Source: DATEGZ01 sp035279905 (GTDB lineage Bacteria; Acidobacteriota; Vicinamibacteria; Vicinamibacterales; SCN-69-37). From it: a stretch of 64,000 bases of DNA. Location of the stretch: assembly GCA_035279905.1 (NCBI GenBank), contig DATEGZ010000318.1, forward strand, positions 1 through 64,000, read 5' to 3'. Below the pieces are notes generated by a model, which was given only the letters and a program-made list of their open reading frames with translations, searched no databases and was not told the DNA's origin. How positions within the stretch are numbered: position 1 is the first letter of the stretch; each line of letters begins with the position of its first letter. A program made the translations under genes and the position numbers. Shown in pieces: positions 8,604 to 16,505 of the stretch.

Positions 8604-9233
8604 CTACCCGACGCCGAAGAACGCCCGCAGCTCGCGTCCGCTCTTGCCCGTGTTGTACATCGGTGTGTTCGGCTCGAACTCCTTGCCGCGCGCAAGCGCG
8701 CCGATGATCACCGGATCGAACCCGGCGTTGCGCACCAGCTCCGCGACGACATCGAGCGCGTCGCCGTCGTCACTGGCCAGCGGGATGCCGACGCGATCGC
8801 CCTCGCGATGCGCTTCGCTCAAGAGCGTCTTGAAGTACACCGTGTTGAACGCCTTCACCCAGCGCGCGCCGGGAAACATCGCCGCGGCCCACGCCGCCGA
8901 GCCGTTCGGATCGCTCGTCGCGTCGGTCGCCGCCATGCCGTCGCGCCGCTCGTAGGCGTTGCCGGTGTCCATCACGATCTTGCCCGCGAGCTCCTGTTTC
9001 AACTCGTTGGCGAGATCGGGAATCGACTTGAGCGGCACCGTCAGCAGCACGATCTGACCGAACGCTGCGGCCTCCAGCGGCGTGCCCGGAGTCGCCCGCG
9101 CGCCGATGCGTTCGACGAGATCGAGCAGCTCGTCCGGATGACGTGACGACACGATGACGTCGTGCCCCGCATCCGCCCACAACTTCGCGAGCGTCGAGCC
9201 GATCATGCCCGCACCGACGATGCCGATTTTCAT
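8604..9233 (-). CDS. NADP-binding oxidoreductase, F420-dependent NADP reductase-like
   Basis: The 209-residue protein starts MKIGIVGAGMIGSTLAKLW, a Rossmann GxGxxG motif, with SSR after the second strand favouring NADP over NAD. The rest follows the 6-phosphogluconate/F420-dependent oxidoreductase fold, including LLTVPLKSIPDL and a GARWVKAFNTVYF strand that binds substrate or F420 in relatives. The frame continues upstream, but the ATG at 9233 has a clear GAGGGGAAG ribosome site 6 bp ahead. It lies 12 bp upstream of the ThDP alpha gene and is probably the first gene of that operon. Many proteins of this type do not actually use F420. Confidence 0.82.
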   Translation of the reverse strand: MKIGIVGAGMIGSTLAKLWADAGHDVIVSSRHPDELLDLVERIGARATPGTPLEAAAFGQIVLLTVPLKSIPDLANELKQELAGKIVMDTGNAYERRDGMAATDATSDPNGSAAWAAAMFPGARWVKAFNTVYFKTLLSEAHREGDRVGIPLASDDGDALDVVAELVRNAGFDPVIIGALARGKEFEPNTPMYNTGKSGRELRAFFGVG

Positions 9234-9290
9234 AACGACTTCCCCTCGACCGATATTACCGGCGATATAGTCGCGGCGAGGACTCATTTC

Positions 9291-9512
9291 ATGCGGTTGT
9301 TGTCTGCCCTCTGCCTTTTGGCCTCTGCCCTACTCGTCACTGCATGCGTGTACGCCGTGTCCCCGCCCGGCCGCTCTCCTCGCATCCTCGATGTCGCCGA
9401 GCTCAACACTGACCAGATCCGCGCGCTCGATCTCGCGCACACGGTCGTCTCGCTCGCCCACGATCAGCAGGTCGAGCGAAAGCAGCTCGACTGGCTGGCA
9501 CGTCAGCGGTGA
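9291..9512 (+). CDS. Small lipoprotein, function unknown
   Basis: From ATG 9291 the product has 73 residues: a hydrophobic signal peptide with a lipobox (LLVTAC, Cys near residue 19), then a short charged helix rich in Asp, Gln and Arg. It would be an outer- or inner-membrane lipoprotein of about 55 mature residues. No known family is recognised. The gene is divergent from the NADP oxidoreductase and convergent with the sortase. The frame is open further upstream, but those codons run into the promoter region of the divergent gene. Confidence 0.55.
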   Translation: MRLLSALCLLASALLVTACVYAVSPPGRSPRILDVAELNTDQIRALDLAHTVVSLAHDQQVERKQLDWLARQR

Positions 9513-9529
9513 GCGCACGAGCCGCCGGT

Positions 9530-10102
9530 CTATTGCCGCGGCCGTGAAACCGGGCGAGCGTCGTTCTCCTGCGCGTGAATGATGAAACGCTGCGGCGCCC
9601 GGCCGACATAGGCGAACGGGTAGCACGTGATGAGTGTCAGCGACCGGCGCGTGGACGGCGCGAGCACGGACACGTCGTCAGGCTCGACGATCTCGGTCGC
9701 AACCACTTTGTAGTCGAACGTTCCGCGCGTAGTCGTCATCCGAATCTCATCGCCCTCGCGAAGGTTTCTCAGCGGGCGGAAGAACGTGTCGCGATGGCCG
9801 GCCAGGACTGCATTGCCAGATTCCCACGGAAGCGCGGTGCCGCGCACGTGCCCGACGGCTCGTGCGAGTGTCGCCTCGTCATCGCCGTCCACCACCATGA
9901 CCGACAAGTGCAGGCGCGAGATTTCGAGCCGGCCAACGAGGCCGTCTTCGGCCTCAGGCGCTGGCGCGACCAACCGGCCCTCGAGGGCCTGGCTGGCGGC
10001 CTCCTGGAAAGACGCGGATGCGCTCCACCGGATTCCGAAGAGAGCGAGGCACGCGCAGCCGATGCCGATGAGTACCCGCGCCAACCACATTGGCCACCGC
10101 AT
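9530..10102 (-). CDS. Class D sortase
   Basis: The 190-residue transpeptidase has an N-terminal membrane anchor (residues 7-24) and a sortase beta-barrel. The catalytic triad is visible: His103 in LAGHRDTFF, Cys160 in TLITCYPF and Arg172 in APQRFIIHA. The TLxTCYPF...YVG pattern and compact length fit class D enzymes. Start ATG 10102 is chosen because it gives a normal signal anchor; upstream codons are polar and shadow the intergenic region. The adjacent divergent gene encodes a secreted protein ending in LPHTA plus a TM helix and an Arg tail. This is very likely its substrate, and an LPxTA-type signal is what some class D sortases recognise. Sortases are unusual in diderm bacteria. Confidence 0.92.
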   Translation of the reverse strand: MRWPMWLARVLIGIGCACLALFGIRWSASASFQEAASQALEGRLVAPAPEAEDGLVGRLEISRLHLSVMVVDGDDEATLARAVGHVRGTALPWESGNAVLAGHRDTFFRPLRNLREGDEIRMTTTRGTFDYKVVATEIVEPDDVSVLAPSTRRSLTLITCYPFAYVGRAPQRFIIHAQENDARPVSRPRQ

Positions 10103-10276
10103 GACGCTCTCGCCCGGATCGCTGCAAGAGACACGCCGCTCACTTAACGCAGTTCTCGCGTCAGAATGGCCATCCACCGCCACACGCTGGGGAGAGATCT
10201 ACCGCGTACTCAGCAGCAGCGCTGGCCCGGTCATTGCAGAAACCTCCGAACAACGCGCAACTTTCGGAGGTGACAC

Positions 10277-10966
10277 ATGCAGATGTTCAAGATCGCCGGT
10301 ATTGCCGTGGCGACGACGCTTGCCGTCACGCCATCTGCGTTCGCGCAGACGCCGGCTCAGACGCCAGGCAAAGCCGCAACCATCCAGACATTCACGGGAT
10401 GCGTCATGACCGAGCCCGACTATCGTCGCGCCCACAACCTTGGCGAAGGTGCGGCCAAGGGACTTGGCCTCGGTGACGAGTTCGTGCTCGTCGACGTCAA
10501 CGTCTCACCGGCAAAGAGCACGACCGCCATGGCGCCATCGTCCGCCACACCAGCCATGAGCGCTTCGGCATCAACGAGCAAGTGCGCCGATCAAGGCCAG
10601 GCATATCGTCTGACCGGCACGGCCGAGGAAAAGATCAAAGGACTCGTCGGCCACCAGCTCGAAGTCCAGGGCCGATTCAAGCACCCGGACGATGTTCCGG
10701 CGAAGCCCGGAGAGCTGCCGGCCGAAGTCGAGATCGTCTCGTTCCGCGAGGCACCGGCGGCAGCCGCGGTGAGCGAGCCGCCGGCCGCGCCGCCTGCGAC
10801 CGTGGCGACGCCTCGCACACCGGCCCCGGTGACCGCGCCAGCTCCAGCGACCCAGCCGAAGGAGTTGCCGCACACCGCGAGCTCGGCTCCACTGTTGGCG
10901 CTGGTCGGCGTGGTGGCGTTGGGTTCGGGCCTCGCATTGACCCTTCTACGTCGTCGCGCGGCGTAG
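10277..10966 (+). CDS. Secreted protein with C-terminal LPHTA sorting signal (probable sortase substrate)
   Basis: The 229-residue protein has a Sec signal peptide (cleavage near AFA-QT, residue 24), a compact domain with two cysteines (Cys42, Cys103), a long Pro/Ala-rich linker (residues 158-195), then LPHTA at 197-201, a hydrophobic helix 204-222 and RRR at 225-227. This is the complete tripartite cell-wall sorting signal. A strong GGAGGTG ribosome site precedes ATG 10277. The middle domain (TFTGCVMTEPDYRRAHNLGE) resembles small Acidobacterial secreted proteins of unknown function. It is divergent from the class D sortase across about 170 bp, which suggests a shared control region. What it is attached to in this envelope is unknown. 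Confidence 0.85.
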   Translation: MQMFKIAGIAVATTLAVTPSAFAQTPAQTPGKAATIQTFTGCVMTEPDYRRAHNLGEGAAKGLGLGDEFVLVDVNVSPAKSTTAMAPSSATPAMSASASTSKCADQGQAYRLTGTAEEKIKGLVGHQLEVQGRFKHPDDVPAKPGELPAEVEIVSFREAPAAAAVSEPPAAPPATVATPRTPAPVTAPAPATQPKELPHTASSAPLLALVGVVALGSGLALTLLRRRAA

Positions 10967-11010
10967 TCACGTTGGATCGGCAGACGGGTGCTGGGCACGA
11001 GGTGATGACC

Positions 11011-11283
11011 ATGACGAACGGCAATGGAAACGGTTTCACGATCGCGCTAATCTGCGGCGCGGCGGTTGGGGCAGCGCTTGGCCTGTTGTTCGCGCCGCAG
11101 CCCGGCTCGGCAACCAGGCGTGACCTGGCGAAATCCGCCGACGGACTTCGCCGGCGCGGAATGAAGCTCTATGACAAGGCGACCGCGACGGCCGCAGACG
11201 TATCCGATGCAGTCAGCGATCTGGCGGATCAGGGCATGGAGGTCGTGGACGACGCCACGCAGCGGGCGAGACACGACTACTAG
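11011..11283 (+). CDS. YtxH-like small membrane protein
   Basis: About 90 residues: a Gly/Asn N-terminus, one hydrophobic helix with GAAVGAALGLLFAPQPGS, and an amphipathic, Ala/Asp-rich helical tail. This is the pattern of the YtxH/gas-vesicle-like family, where the FAP(Q/K)xG(S/K)xTR motif follows the TM helix. The start at 11011 is set by GAGGTG with a 6-nt spacer; ATG 11005 would sit too close. It follows the LPHTA gene by 44 bp in the same direction and may be co-transcribed. The molecular role is unknown. Relatives are linked to general stress. Confidence 0.7.
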   Translation: MTNGNGNGFTIALICGAAVGAALGLLFAPQPGSATRRDLAKSADGLRRRGMKLYDKATATAADVSDAVSDLADQGMEVVDDATQRARHDY

Positions 11284-11298
11284 CCGGGGTCACGCCGC

Positions 11299-11835
11299 GT
11301 GAGGTCCTTTGTCGCGGGCGAGTCCGCGCCCAGAGTCTTCGCCGGTGTCGGCCTGCTGCTCGTCATGCTGGCGTGCTACATGGCCGGCGCGGACTCGCTC
11401 GCCTGCCGCCGCAACGGCGATCGTGTGGACTGCCGCGTCGCGCGATCGCGGCTGCTGGGCTTCGTCACGGTCGAGCAACTTGTCGTAACCGATGTGGTTG
11501 ACGCGTGGGTCCGCACGTCGACGACCTCACAGCAGACGTACCGGAGCGGTCGCGGATCCAACGCGCAGACGACTTCATCGAACGACACGTTGATGCTGCA
11601 CACGCGCGACAACCGAGACGTCGCGACACTTGGCGGCGATCAGAGCAGCTCGTACGCCGATCAGGTCGTGGCGATCGTGAAGGGAGCGACCGAGCCGGGC
11701 CGAACGGATGTCAACGTCAAGGACGAGCTCACGAGCTTCGAGGTGCAGGACAGCTACGTGCCGATCGCGCTCGTTTGCGGCGGGCTGGGTGCGGCCTTTG
11801 TCGTCTTCGGGCTCGTGGCGATGAAATCACGCTAA
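11299..11835 (+). CDS. Two-TM membrane protein of unknown function
   Basis: From a GTG at 11299 the product has 178 residues with one N-terminal TM helix (about residues 12-32), a soluble region with a Cys pair, many Ser/Thr and an LHTRDN strand, and a second TM helix (about 153-172) before a short MKSR tail. The layout suggests a membrane protein whose middle region may adopt a small beta-rich PH-like fold, but no family is recognised with confidence. It lies 15 bp after the YtxH-like gene and its last codons overlap the 3' end of the convergent VapC gene. Confidence 0.6.
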   Translation: MRSFVAGESAPRVFAGVGLLLVMLACYMAGADSLACRRNGDRVDCRVARSRLLGFVTVEQLVVTDVVDAWVRTSTTSQQTYRSGRGSNAQTTSSNDTLMLHTRDNRDVATLGGDQSSSYADQVVAIVKGATEPGRTDVNVKDELTSFEVQDSYVPIALVCGGLGAAFVVFGLVAMKSR

Positions 11836-12216
11836 CGAGTAGAGCCGAGCCATCTTCAGCTTCTCGAGTTGCGTGAAATCCTCGTCGAGCGACCAGATCA
11901 GGGCATCGATCTCGTCGGCCAACGCGGTGATGAGCCAGTCCGCCAGGCCGAATCTGAATCCCCTGGCTGCCGCTGCCGGCACCCACCGCTCGACGAGCGC
12001 CCACGCGTCGTCGGAAGGGCGCAGCAGTGGAAGTGCGGAGAGCCCACGCGTCAACGCCGCACGATCGCGGCGCGACACGCCGGCCAGCAGCTCGAGCTGA
12101 ACCGGCAGCGCCAGCGCGACCTCGTCGGCGTCGAGCAATCGCCTCAGAGTCGCCCTCGTCTTACCCGTCGGCCGCCGCTGCGCTTCGATCCAGATCGATG
12201 TGTCAACGACGACCAC
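11827..12216 (-). CDS. vapC: PIN-domain ribonuclease toxin (VapC-like)
   Basis: The 129-residue PIN protein shows the expected acidic residues: the first Asp in VVVDTSIWIE, Glu in LELLAGVS, and Asp in the GLADWLITALADE and WSLDEDF segments. These would bind Mg and cleave RNA. It overlaps the antitoxin gene by 14 bp, the usual order antitoxin-toxin. The first acidic cluster, length and spacing are all intact, so it appears functional. Confidence 0.88.
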   Translation of the reverse strand: MVVVDTSIWIEAQRRPTGKTRATLRRLLDADEVALALPVQLELLAGVSRRDRAALTRGLSALPLLRPSDDAWALVERWVPAAAARGFRFGLADWLITALADEIDALIWSLDEDFTQLEKLKMARLYSLA

Positions 12217-12418
12217 TGCGCCGCCGATCTTTCTTGCGAATCTCCGCCGGGTCGAATTCGAACGTCACGCGATCCAGGAGCTGCGTGAGCTCGTCGCGGC
12301 GGCCTCGCCGGACCACCTCGCGCAGCGCGTAGACGACGGTGTCGGTCTTCGACGTGAAGCCGAGGGTCTCTCGCGCAGCATCGACGAGGGTGTCCGGGAG
12401 AATCAGCGTGGTTCGCAT
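12203..12418 (-). CDS. vapB: VapB-type antitoxin
   Basis: The 71-residue antitoxin begins MRTTLILPDTLVDAARETLG, a ribbon-helix-helix DNA-binding N-terminus, followed by KTDTVVYALREVVRRGRR and a C-terminal toxin-binding tail (FDPAEIRKKDRRR). It lies directly upstream of the PIN toxin. It likely represses its own promoter, which is AT-rich and contains two CATATG sites, one covering the start codon. Confidence 0.85.
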   Translation of the reverse strand: MRTTLILPDTLVDAARETLGFTSKTDTVVYALREVVRRGRRDELTQLLDRVTFEFDPAEIRKKDRRRSGRR

Positions 12419-12440
12419 ATGAACGAGTATAGATCATATG
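12416..12440 (-). promoter_or_regulatory. Candidate vapBC promoter/operator, probably leaderless transcript
   Basis: This is one of the few AT-rich spots in the region. On the minus strand TATACT (12431-12426) is a good -10 element only about 8 bp before the vapB ATG, which predicts a leaderless or nearly leaderless mRNA. CATATG occurs at 12416-12421 and again at 12435-12440, bracketing the -10. These would be natural half-sites for a ribbon-helix-helix repressor. No convincing -35 element is visible. Confidence 0.35.
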
Positions 12441-12456
12441 CTTTAAACCATACCAA

Positions 12457-15411
12457 CTACCCAGACAGATGCGCCTTGAGAAATCGGCCGGTATGCGACG
12501 CCTTCGAGCGCGCGATCGCTTCCGGTGTCCCGGTCGCGACGACTTCCCCGCCGGCGTGGCCGCCGTCGGGCCCGAGGTCGATCACGTGGTCCGCGGTTTT
12601 GATCACGTCGAGATGGTGCTCGATGAGCAGCACGGTGTGACCGGCGTCGACGAGCTTGTTCAGCGACTCGAGGAGACGTTCGATGTCCGCCAGGTGCAGT
12701 CCGGTCGTCGGCTCGTCGAGGATGTAGACGGTGTGCTTCGCGCGTTGGAGCGTCGAGAGTTCCGTCGCGATCTTGATCCGCTGCGCCTCGCCGCCTGAGA
12801 GAGTCGTCGCCGACTGCCCGAGCGTCAGATAGCCGAGGCCGAGATCGGCGAGCACCTGGATCTTGCGGCCGATCGACGGCTCCTTCGCGAAGAACGTGAC
12901 GCCTTCTTCGACCGACATATTCAGAATGTCGTCGATCGTTTTTCCCTGGCCTGAGCTTGTCGAAGGGCCACGGAGCGTGACCTCGAGCGTCTCGCTGTTG
13001 AAGCGAGCGCCCTTGCACGCGCCGCATGTCACCTCGACGTCCGGCATGAAGTACAGCTGCGTCGTGATCACGCCCTCGCCCTGGCACTCCTCACAGCGTC
13101 CGCCTTTGACGTTGAAGCTGAAGCGACCCGGCTTGTAGTCGCGCTCGACCGAGAGCGGCGTCGCGGCAAAGAGATCCCGAATCGCGTCGTAGAACCCGAC
13201 GTACGTCGCCGGATTCGACCGGCTGTTGCGGCCGATTGGGGACTGGTCGATGCTCACGACCTTGTGCACGTGCTCGACGCCGTCGATGCCGTCGTGGTCG
13301 CCAGGCAGCGTTCGCGTGTCGACGAGCCGCTTCCAGAGCGCCTTGTACAGAATGTCCGCGACGAGCGTGCTCTTGCCCGAGCCGGACGCGCCCGTCACCG
13401 CCACCATCTGCCCGAGCGGGATCGTCACGGTCAGAGACTTGAGGTTGTTTTCGCGCGCTCCGCGAATGACGAGCGACTTGCCGTTGCCCTTCCGACGCTT
13501 CGCCGGCATCGCAATCGAGCGCGCGCCCGAGAGAAACTGGCCTGTTGGCGAGGCCTTGCACTTGAGGAGGTCACCAATCTTCCCCTGCGCCACCACGCGG
13601 CCGCCGTGCACCCCGGGACCGGGCCCCATCTCGACGAGGTGATCGGCCGCGCGAATCGTGTCTTCGTCGTGTTCGACGACGATCACGGTGTTGCCGATGT
13701 CGCGAAGCCGCTTGATCGTCGCGATCATCTTGACGTTGTCTTTCGGATGCAGCCCGATGCTCGGCTCGTCGAGCACGTAGAGCATGCCCATCAGGCCCGA
13801 GCCGATCTGCGACGACAGGCGGATCCGCTGCGACTCGCCGCCGGACAACGTGCTCGATCGCCGGTTGAAGCTGAGGTAGTCGAGCCCGATGCCGAGCAGA
13901 AGATCCAGGCGGCTGCGGATGTCGTTCAGCACCTGGCGGCCCGCATCCGCGCCGCGCCCGGTGGTCTTCACGGCGGCAAGAAAGCGCTGCAGTTCGTCGA
14001 AATGCAGCTGGCCCAGCTCGTGCAGGTTGCGGCCGTTGATGCGGAACAGCAGGCGCGTGGCCCGCACGCGCGCGCCCTGGCACTCGGGACACGCGCGCTC
14101 CACCATCACTTTGTCGAGCCACTCCTCCACGCGCGAATTCGCCTCACCGCGCTGGCGGTAGTGGCGGTAGTACCGCTCGATCCGCCGCGCGATCCCATGG
14201 AATCCGACCTCGCGCCCGTCCGGACCGCTGCGAAGCACCTTCGCGTCCGGCGGCGACATCAATTTGATCTTGGTGGGACCGAGGCCGTAGAGGATCGCCT
14301 CGCGAGCCGGCTCCGGCAGCAGTTTCCACGGCGAGTCGAGCGGGAAGTTCAACAATTGCGACAGGCTGAACATCAGCCGGCCGTCCCACGTGTCCGGGTT
14401 GTACTTGAACGCCTCGCGCACGAAGCAACCGCCGAGAATGCTGCGGTCGGGATCCGGGATGAGCAGGTCGGGATGCGTGAGCTTGTCGACGCCGAGGCCG
14501 CCGCACGTGCGGCACGCGCTTTCGGGGTTGTTGAACTGAAAGAACGCGGGCCCGATGTCGCCGTACACGAGATGATGCGTCGCGCTGCACGTGTCTTTGT
14601 AGAAGCGATCGACAGCGGACCTGTCCGCCGAAGCTTTATGCGAAGGCGGACCCACCTCGACCTGCATCAACCCGTCGCCAATCAGCAACGTCGCCGCGAT
14701 GCCCGCCTTGATCGCCTTCTCGTGCTTCCGGCCGACGATGAAGCGGTCGACGATGGCGTCCATCTGCGCTGACGTGGGCGCGTCATCATTTGACTCCTGG
14801 TCGGCATTGGCCTCCGGCTCGTCTCGGTCGGCCAGATCGACGATCTCGCCGTCGACGATCACGCGTCGCACGCCCTTCTTGCGCAGCTCCGCGTAGAGCA
14901 CGTCGATGGCCTCGCCGTAGATGGGAAACACCGGCGCGCGCAGCTCGACTTCCGTGCCTTCCGGCAGCGACAGAATCGCCTCGAGAATCTGACTGGCCGA
15001 GCGGCTGGGCGTGGGCTCGCCGGTCCGTGGGCAATGCGCGTGTCCAATGGTCGCGAAGAGCAAATTCAAGTAGCTCGCGACATCCGTCATCGTCCCTACC
15101 GTCGACCGCGGGTTGTTTCCTGTGGTCTTCTGCTCGATCGAAATCACCGGCGAGAGACCGAACACGAAGTCCACGTCGGGCTTGGCCACCTGCGCGACGA
15201 ATCGCTTCGCGTAGCTCGACAGCGATTCCATGTAGCGTCGCTGCCCTTCGGCGTAGATCGTGTCGAACGCCAGGCTCGACTTGCCCGATCCGGACAGGCC
15301 GGTGATGACGATCAGCGCATCGCGAGGGAGCTCGACGGAGATGTTCTTGAGGTTGTGCACGCGCGCGCCCTGGACGGCGATCGTCTTCCGCGCAACGGCC
15401 CCAGATGTCAA
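12457..15411 (-). CDS. uvrA: Excinuclease ABC subunit A
   Basis: The 984-residue damage-recognition ATPase of nucleotide excision repair. Both ABC modules are complete: Walker A GLSGSGKSSLAFDT and GASGSGKSTLVADIL, signatures LSGGESQRIRLSSQ and LSGGEAQRIKIATEL, plus zinc fingers CxxC...CxxC in the insertion domain, in CPECQGARVRA and in CEECQGEG...CGACKGAR. It is about 40 residues longer than the E. coli protein. Two extra pieces come from interspersed repeats read in frame: PPSHKASADRSAVD near residue 255 and GPSTSSGQGK near residue 815. The only sensible start is a TTG at 15411 that overlaps the upstream stop (TTGA) and lies at the edge of another repeat. An earlier start is excluded by that overlap. 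Confidence 0.95.
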   Translation of the reverse strand: MTSGAVARKTIAVQGARVHNLKNISVELPRDALIVITGLSGSGKSSLAFDTIYAEGQRRYMESLSSYAKRFVAQVAKPDVDFVFGLSPVISIEQKTTGNNPRSTVGTMTDVASYLNLLFATIGHAHCPRTGEPTPSRSASQILEAILSLPEGTEVELRAPVFPIYGEAIDVLYAELRKKGVRRVIVDGEIVDLADRDEPEANADQESNDDAPTSAQMDAIVDRFIVGRKHEKAIKAGIAATLLIGDGLMQVEVGPPSHKASADRSAVDRFYKDTCSATHHLVYGDIGPAFFQFNNPESACRTCGGLGVDKLTHPDLLIPDPDRSILGGCFVREAFKYNPDTWDGRLMFSLSQLLNFPLDSPWKLLPEPAREAILYGLGPTKIKLMSPPDAKVLRSGPDGREVGFHGIARRIERYYRHYRQRGEANSRVEEWLDKVMVERACPECQGARVRATRLLFRINGRNLHELGQLHFDELQRFLAAVKTTGRGADAGRQVLNDIRSRLDLLLGIGLDYLSFNRRSSTLSGGESQRIRLSSQIGSGLMGMLYVLDEPSIGLHPKDNVKMIATIKRLRDIGNTVIVVEHDEDTIRAADHLVEMGPGPGVHGGRVVAQGKIGDLLKCKASPTGQFLSGARSIAMPAKRRKGNGKSLVIRGARENNLKSLTVTIPLGQMVAVTGASGSGKSTLVADILYKALWKRLVDTRTLPGDHDGIDGVEHVHKVVSIDQSPIGRNSRSNPATYVGFYDAIRDLFAATPLSVERDYKPGRFSFNVKGGRCEECQGEGVITTQLYFMPDVEVTCGACKGARFNSETLEVTLRGPSTSSGQGKTIDDILNMSVEEGVTFFAKEPSIGRKIQVLADLGLGYLTLGQSATTLSGGEAQRIKIATELSTLQRAKHTVYILDEPTTGLHLADIERLLESLNKLVDAGHTVLLIEHHLDVIKTADHVIDLGPDGGHAGGEVVATGTPEAIARSKASHTGRFLKAHLSG
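12949..12968. repeat. CCTTCGACAAGCTCAGG-type interspersed repeat inside uvrA
   Basis: The plus strand reads GCCTGAGCTTGTCGAAGGGC. This element is known from many high-GC genomes as a short interspersed palindromic repeat, typically read in protein as STSSGQ or PFDKLRPG. Here it is in frame in uvrA and contributes GPSTSSGQGK at about residues 814-823, between the last zinc finger and the second signature motif. Confidence 0.75.
14615..14653. repeat. TCCRCC-TTC-GC hairpin repeat inside uvrA (copy 1)
   Basis: On the minus strand the core reads GTCCGCC-TTC-GC, then a loop, then GC-TTC-GGCGGAC. The outer 7 bp pair perfectly, TTC faces TTC as a symmetric internal loop, and GC pairs with GC. The same architecture is found in the repeat at 37951-38010. 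In uvrA it encodes SHKASADRSA, an insertion relative to the usual UvrA sequence. Confidence 0.65.
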
Positions 15412-16376
15412 CTGCGGTTTCCCTTCTTGGCCGAAATGACCCCCGAGGTCGTTTCGCCGATGTAGTAGAACGCCAGCTCCTGCACCTCGACATTGCTGCG
15501 TCGCGTGAGCTTGACCGGCGCCGAGGCCTTGCCGAGCAGTCCCAGGTCCGCGAGGTACTCACACACCGACGTCACGTGGCTGAGATTCATGTGCCGTGCG
15601 AAGTGGTCGTCGAGATCCCTGGACGACCGGGCTTCGCCGACGTCGCGCAGGTGGTCGAGCACCGGCCGAAACAGCGCCGGCCCTCGCTCGCGCAGGTACG
15701 CGTCGATCGCGTCAAGCGCGGCGCTCACGGCCTCCGGGGTCTTCTTCGTGTTCAGCATGCCGCTGTAGATGATCTTGAAGAACGCCGGATTGAGCGTCGC
15801 CGCCTGCGGAATCACTTCGCGGTCCGGCACCAAGCGGCACGAGATCACCTCGATCTGCGCCAGCGGCGTCGCCGCGTAGAGGATCCAGAGCGCGCTGTAG
15901 TCGAGGTCGCGACGCGTGACGAACCACTTCCGCGCCTTGTCGACGTGCGGCAAGGCGGCGGCCGCCGCTCGAAACAACTGCAGCTCGGTGTCACGCCGCC
16001 CGACGTCCTTGAGCCGCTCGCAGAGCGTCGCGACCGTCTCGTCGTGCGTGTAGAGCAGGCGTCCTTTCGACAGGAACGAGTGGATGAAGGAGTGCTGCAG
16101 CGACCCCTCCACCATCTTGCGGAATTCCGCCCGCGGCACGAGCACCGCGTGCACGTTGACGCCGTCGGCATACAGCGGCAGGTCGGACGTCTTGATGTCC
16201 TTGTCGTCCACCGTGACGAGCATCAAGTCAATGTCGGATTTCTCCCACACGACGTCGTGGGAGAGGCTGCCGCAGAGCATCACGGCCAGGATCGAGCGAT
16301 CCTTCTTCACGTGGTCCACCAGCGCGTCGAGGGCGGACGAGAAGCGCTCGCGGATGGCCTGCGGGTCGGAGCTCAC
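15408..16376 (-). CDS. Nucleotidyltransferase-domain protein
   Basis: The 322-residue protein starts at GTG 16376 and carries the pol-beta-type nucleotidyltransferase motif GSLSHDVVWEKSDIDLMLV, with the GS turn and two catalytic Asp in SDIDL. A third strand with charged residues follows, and an all-helical C-terminal domain begins near residue 110. This is the layout of aminoglycoside-nucleotidyltransferase-like or HEPN-linked MNT proteins; the substrate is not predictable. The final 15 or so residues (TTSGVISAKKGNRS) are encoded by an interspersed repeat that also supplies the stop and overlaps the uvrA start. The native C-terminus was therefore probably different. The two genes are translationally coupled. 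Confidence 0.78.
   Translation of the reverse strand: MSSDPQAIRERFSSALDALVDHVKKDRSILAVMLCGSLSHDVVWEKSDIDLMLVTVDDKDIKTSDLPLYADGVNVHAVLVPRAEFRKMVEGSLQHSFIHSFLSKGRLLYTHDETVATLCERLKDVGRRDTELQLFRAAAAALPHVDKARKWFVTRRDLDYSALWILYAATPLAQIEVISCRLVPDREVIPQAATLNPAFFKIIYSGMLNTKKTPEAVSAALDAIDAYLRERGPALFRPVLDHLRDVGEARSSRDLDDHFARHMNLSHVTSVCEYLADLGLLGKASAPVKLTRRSNVEVQELAFYYIGETTSGVISAKKGNRS
15410..15456. repeat. AAYGACCTCGGG repeat, copy A (end of nucleotidyltransferase gene / uvrA start)
   Basis: On the minus strand the element reads AACGACCTCGGGGGTCATTTCG, a 14-nt variable piece, then GGGAAACCGCAGTT. Copies B (40624-40664) and C (61827-61934) share the AAYGACCTCGGGRGTCRTTTCG head and the GGMAACYSCAG tail. 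Here it forms the last codons of the nucleotidyltransferase gene and its edge supplies the TTG used by uvrA. Confidence 0.7.
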
Positions 16377-16505
16377 GGTGCCATCGTAGATCGTGCGCGC
16401 CGCGCCGTGCGCGTGGGCGTGCGATGGCCTCGATTTTGCTCCAACTGTCTGGCCGGCGCTCCAACAGAGCTTCCGTCGACAAAACTGTAACGAGCGCCTG
16501 CGAGA

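Noticed and set aside
9291..9512. Upstream extension of the small lipoprotein to 9162
   Set aside because: The extension is Arg/Asp-rich and overlaps the divergent gene's 5' end. A signal peptide only makes sense from ATG 9291.
13264..14772. A roughly 500-codon plus-strand open frame antisense to uvrA
   Set aside because: uvrA is unmistakable on the other strand. The antisense product is low-complexity and lacks motifs.
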